From: an uncultured Thalassospira sp.
GTDB lineage: Bacteria; Pseudomonadota; Alphaproteobacteria; Rhodospirillales_A; Thalassospiraceae
Direction of reading: 5' to 3'
NCBI GenBank assembly: GCA_946885765.1
Contig: CAMPHD010000122.1
Coordinates: forward strand, 1 to 8,482
DNA: 8,482 nucleotides
In this document: piece by piece, positions 6,316-8,482 of the stretch
Layout of the letters: each line of letters starts with the position of its first letter
How positions within the stretch are numbered: the first letter of the stretch is position 1
Made by a program: the position numbers and the translations under genes
The notes under the pieces: generated by a model
Told to the model about the DNA's origin: nothing
Databases searched by the model: none
What the model saw: the letters and a program-made list of their open reading frames with translations, nothing else

Positions 6316-8061
6316 TTGAATTTTGAACAATTGGCCCTTGTGGTCATCATTGTCATGGCAATTGCCGCGATGGCAAGCGACCGTTTCAGATATGATCTTG
6401 TCGCGGTTGTTGCCCTGCTTGCTGCCGTTGTTTTGGGGATCGTTCCCCAGCATAGCGCATTTTCCGGCTTTTCGAACGGTGCCGTTATTACCGTTGCAGG
6501 TGTTCTGATCATCACGCGTACCATTGTGGCGACAGGTGCGCTTGAGCCGGTCAGTCGCATGCTTTCCGACCGGTTTGAAAGCCGTGCTGCGATGATTGCG
6601 GTATTCTGTCTTGCCGGGGCCGTTCTTTCGGCATTCATGAACAATATCGGTGCGCTGGCTTTGCTGATGCCTGTCGCCCTTGCGGCAAGTGCCAGCCGAG
6701 GCGAACATCCCGGCTATCTTTTAATGCCGCTTTCCTTTGCAACATTACTGGGTGGGATGACGACCCTGATCGGGACCCCGGCCAATCTTATCATTTCCCA
6801 AATCCGGCAAAGTACCATCAGTCAGCCATTTGGCATGTTCGACTTTGCGCCGGTCGGGAGCGTCATCGCAGTTGCCGGTGTGGCGTGGCTTGTCACTGTT
6901 GGTTGGCGTTTGATACCCGGACGCCATCTTGCCGATGGCGAGCAACGCGATGCCGGGCGTTATCTGACAGAGTTGCGTGTCGGGGTGAACGGTATCCCTG
7001 ATTTTGGTTCTGTGTCGGCCCTGGAAGCAACGTTGCCAGTGCGCGTACACGGGATTGTCCGCGACAGTCGGCGTGTCTTTGCACCCAAACCACGCCAGAC
7101 ATTCGTTGTTGGTGATCTGATGATTGTCGAGGCGGAACTCGAAATACTGGAATTGCTTTGTGACCGGTATGGATTTCGGTTGCCCGGTCAGATTGGTGTC
7201 CTTTCCGACGATGCCGAAATGGTTGAGGCCGTCGTGCCCGCCGACAGTATCGTTCAGGGCAGCAATCTTCATACCCTTGAACCGGCTGAACGATGGCAGG
7301 TCGATATTGTGGCTATGGCGCGTCAAAGCAAACGATTTGACGGTCGGTTGGCCGACGCGACCGTGGCACCGGGTGATATCCTTATTTTCCGGGGAAGACC
7401 CGGGCGGATCGATACGGCGATTTCCGATCTGGGATTATTGCCGCTGGCGGCAAGAACAATCCGGTTGCGTCCACGTGCCGCCTTTTGGGCCATCGGCATT
7501 TTTGCCGTTGCGATTTTTCTGGCTGCCAGTGGCCTTGCGACACCGGCGGTATCATTCGTTGCGGCCGTTGCCATGATGCTGATGGTGCGTGTGATCAGTG
7601 CGCGTGACCTTTACCGGCGTGTAGAGGGGCCGGTTCTTGTCCTGCTTGCGGCTCTTATTCCGATTGGTGAAGCGCTGCGTAGCACGGGAACGGCGGAACT
7701 GATTGCAGGATACCTGTTGCAACTTGCCGGTACGGCGGGGCCGATGTGGCTATTGGCGTTGACATTGTTGCTGGCGATGGGAATTACACCGATCCTGAAC
7801 AATGTCACGACAGTTGTTGTACTGGCGCCAATTGTAATCGCACTGGCGTCTCGTGCCGGTCTTGCGCCGGATGCCTTCCTGATGGCGGTGGCGATTGGTG
7901 CGTCGACCGATTTCCTGACCCCGGTCGGCCATCACAATAATACGATCATCATGGGGCCGGGGGGCTATCGTTTTGGCGATTATTGGCGGTGCGGATTGCC
8001 GGTCAGTATTCTTGTGTTTGTCGTTGCGATGCTGATGTTGCCGATCGTATTCAGGATTTAG
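6316..8061 (+). CDS. SLC13-family anion permease with two TrkA-C (RCK_C)-like domains
   Basis: This is a 581-residue inner-membrane carrier of the SLC13/DASS (ArsB/NhaD-like) superfamily, whose members move anions such as sulfate or dicarboxylates, often with sodium or protons. An N-terminal membrane half (about 5-200) carries MNNIGALALLMPVA (108-121) and the conserved GGMTTLIGTPANLI (146-159). A soluble middle (about 210-375) contains two TrkA-C-like units, near 215-285 and 298-375, each ending in a VxxGDxLI-type strand (VVGDLMI, APGDILI). The C-terminal membrane half (about 385-580) carries LNNVTTVVVLAP (494-505) and the matching FLTPVGHHNN (533-542). The two NN and TP motifs are the paired hairpin sites of the inverted repeats. 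The start codon is TTG with a good ribosome site. Following cysA by 27 nt suggests sulfate or another sulfur anion as substrate; the substrate is inferred from context only. Confidence 0.92.
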   Translation: MNFEQLALVVIIVMAIAAMASDRFRYDLVAVVALLAAVVLGIVPQHSAFSGFSNGAVITVAGVLIITRTIVATGALEPVSRMLSDRFESRAAMIAVFCLAGAVLSAFMNNIGALALLMPVALAASASRGEHPGYLLMPLSFATLLGGMTTLIGTPANLIISQIRQSTISQPFGMFDFAPVGSVIAVAGVAWLVTVGWRLIPGRHLADGEQRDAGRYLTELRVGVNGIPDFGSVSALEATLPVRVHGIVRDSRRVFAPKPRQTFVVGDLMIVEAELEILELLCDRYGFRLPGQIGVLSDDAEMVEAVVPADSIVQGSNLHTLEPAERWQVDIVAMARQSKRFDGRLADATVAPGDILIFRGRPGRIDTAISDLGLLPLAARTIRLRPRAAFWAIGIFAVAIFLAASGLATPAVSFVAAVAMMLMVRVISARDLYRRVEGPVLVLLAALIPIGEALRSTGTAELIAGYLLQLAGTAGPMWLLALTLLLAMGITPILNNVTTVVVLAPIVIALASRAGLAPDAFLMAVAIGASTDFLTPVGHHNNTIIMGPGGYRFGDYWRCGLPVSILVFVVAMLMLPIVFRI

Positions 8062-8161
8062 ATTATCGAGCGTTGATGCATCCTGTTAATTATCCTGTTC
8101 TCTTGTTTTACAAGTGAGTTGTCGCTAGTCTGGTTCTCTCGCCACCACCGGAGAATCCCCA
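8062..8161 (+). promoter_or_regulatory. Intergenic region before the 2-hydroxyacid dehydrogenase gene
   Basis: This 100-nt gap separates the carrier from the next gene. ATCCTGTT is repeated at 8080-8087 and 8092-8099. A weak promoter candidate is TTGTTT (8103-8108), a 17-nt spacer and TAGTCT (8126-8131). The small stem CTTGT-TTT-ACAAG (8102-8114) has no T-run and is not a convincing terminator. A GGAG (8150-8153) serves the next gene. Confidence 0.3.
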
Positions 8162-8482
8162 ATGTCCAGGTCGGAAAACCATATTCTCGTCGTTTCAGCC
8201 ATTCGCCCGCGTCATATGGAAAAACTGGCAGAACAGTACGAACTGCATCGCTGGGATCAGGCGACGGACAAGGACGCGTTTCTTTCTGATGTGGCGGACA
8301 GGATTACAGCACTTGTTTCGACCGCCGGGGTCGGGGTGCCGACGGAGCTGATCGAAAAGCTTCCGAACCTTAAGGTCATTACAAGTTTCGGGGTTGGCTA
8401 TGATGCCATTGATATTCCGGCCTGCACTGCGCGTGGCATTCGCGTTTCCAATACGCCCGATGTCCTGAATGACGATGTCGCC
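8162..8482 (+). CDS. D-2-hydroxyacid dehydrogenase, N-terminal part (cut by window edge)
   Basis: The first 107 codons are present and the frame is open to the window end. The protein opens MSRSENHILVVSAIRPRHME and then shows the N-terminal catalytic-domain pattern of the NAD(P)-dependent D-isomer 2-hydroxyacid dehydrogenases: LVSTAGVGVPTELIEKLP, then KVITSFGVGYDAIDIPAC (the substrate-loop GVGYD and D-I/V-P), and RVSNTPDVLNDDVA, equivalent to the conserved TPxVL...VA. The family includes glyoxylate/hydroxypyruvate reductases and related enzymes. The Rossmann domain and catalytic Arg-Glu-His lie beyond the window, so the substrate cannot be told. The ATG at 8162 has GGAG 8 nt upstream. With a 100-nt gap from the carrier it is probably a separate unit. 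A glyoxylate or hydroxypyruvate reductase would fit glycine/serine metabolism downstream of sarcosine, but this is speculation. Confidence 0.9.
   Translation, partial: MSRSENHILVVSAIRPRHMEKLAEQYELHRWDQATDKDAFLSDVADRITALVSTAGVGVPTELIEKLPNLKVITSFGVGYDAIDIPACTARGIRVSNTPDVLNDDVA

Noticed and set aside
6745..7326. 193-codon minus-strand open frame inside the carrier gene
   Set aside because: It is a shadow of the carrier coding sequence; the plus-strand protein has intact membrane helices and motifs throughout.
8102..8114. CTTGT-TTT-ACAAG stem as terminator of the importer/carrier operon
   Set aside because: The stem is only 5 bp, AT-rich, and not followed by a T-run.

Overview
The window looks like a chromosomal segment of an alphaproteobacterium. 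The base composition is moderately GC-rich. The protein flavour (tetrameric sarcosine oxidase, Rrf2 regulator, Sbp-CysTWA) fits marine Rhodospirillales such as Thalassospira, but the genus is only a guess from general resemblance. I see no insertion sequences, phage genes, CRISPR arrays or RNA genes. The region reads as ordinary metabolic DNA with some interesting regulatory detail.

Left arm, minus strand (1-1691): the first three genes of a heterotetrameric sarcosine oxidase operon in the usual order soxB-soxD-soxA. soxA is cut off by the window edge. This enzyme oxidatively demethylates sarcosine to glycine and passes the one-carbon unit to tetrahydrofolate. These genes are unrelated to the sulfur-oxidation genes that share the name sox.

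Centre (1692-2467): a divergent intergenic region, then a plus-strand Rrf2-family regulator with four clustered cysteines, then a second intergenic region. Both intergenic regions carry a similar operator-like element, TCTA-N9-TAGAGATTAA. One lies just before the regulator and one just before the sulfate-binding protein gene. The simplest reading is that the regulator controls itself and the sulfate uptake operon.

Right arm, plus strand (2468-8061): a complete ABC sulfate importer (periplasmic binding protein, permeases CysT and CysW, ATPase CysA). A 581-residue SLC13-type membrane carrier with two TrkA-C-like domains follows after 27 nt and is probably a second anion/sulfate uptake route in the same transcript. 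A perfect 11-bp hairpin sits at the very start of cysT, where binding-protein and permease expression may be separated.

Right edge (8162-8482): the N-terminal part of a D-2-hydroxyacid dehydrogenase with its own ribosome binding site, probably a new transcription unit.

No wholly new system is evident. The best leads are the Rrf2/operator pair, the cysteine pattern of that regulator, the cysT hairpin, and the pairing of the SLC13 carrier with the ABC importer.
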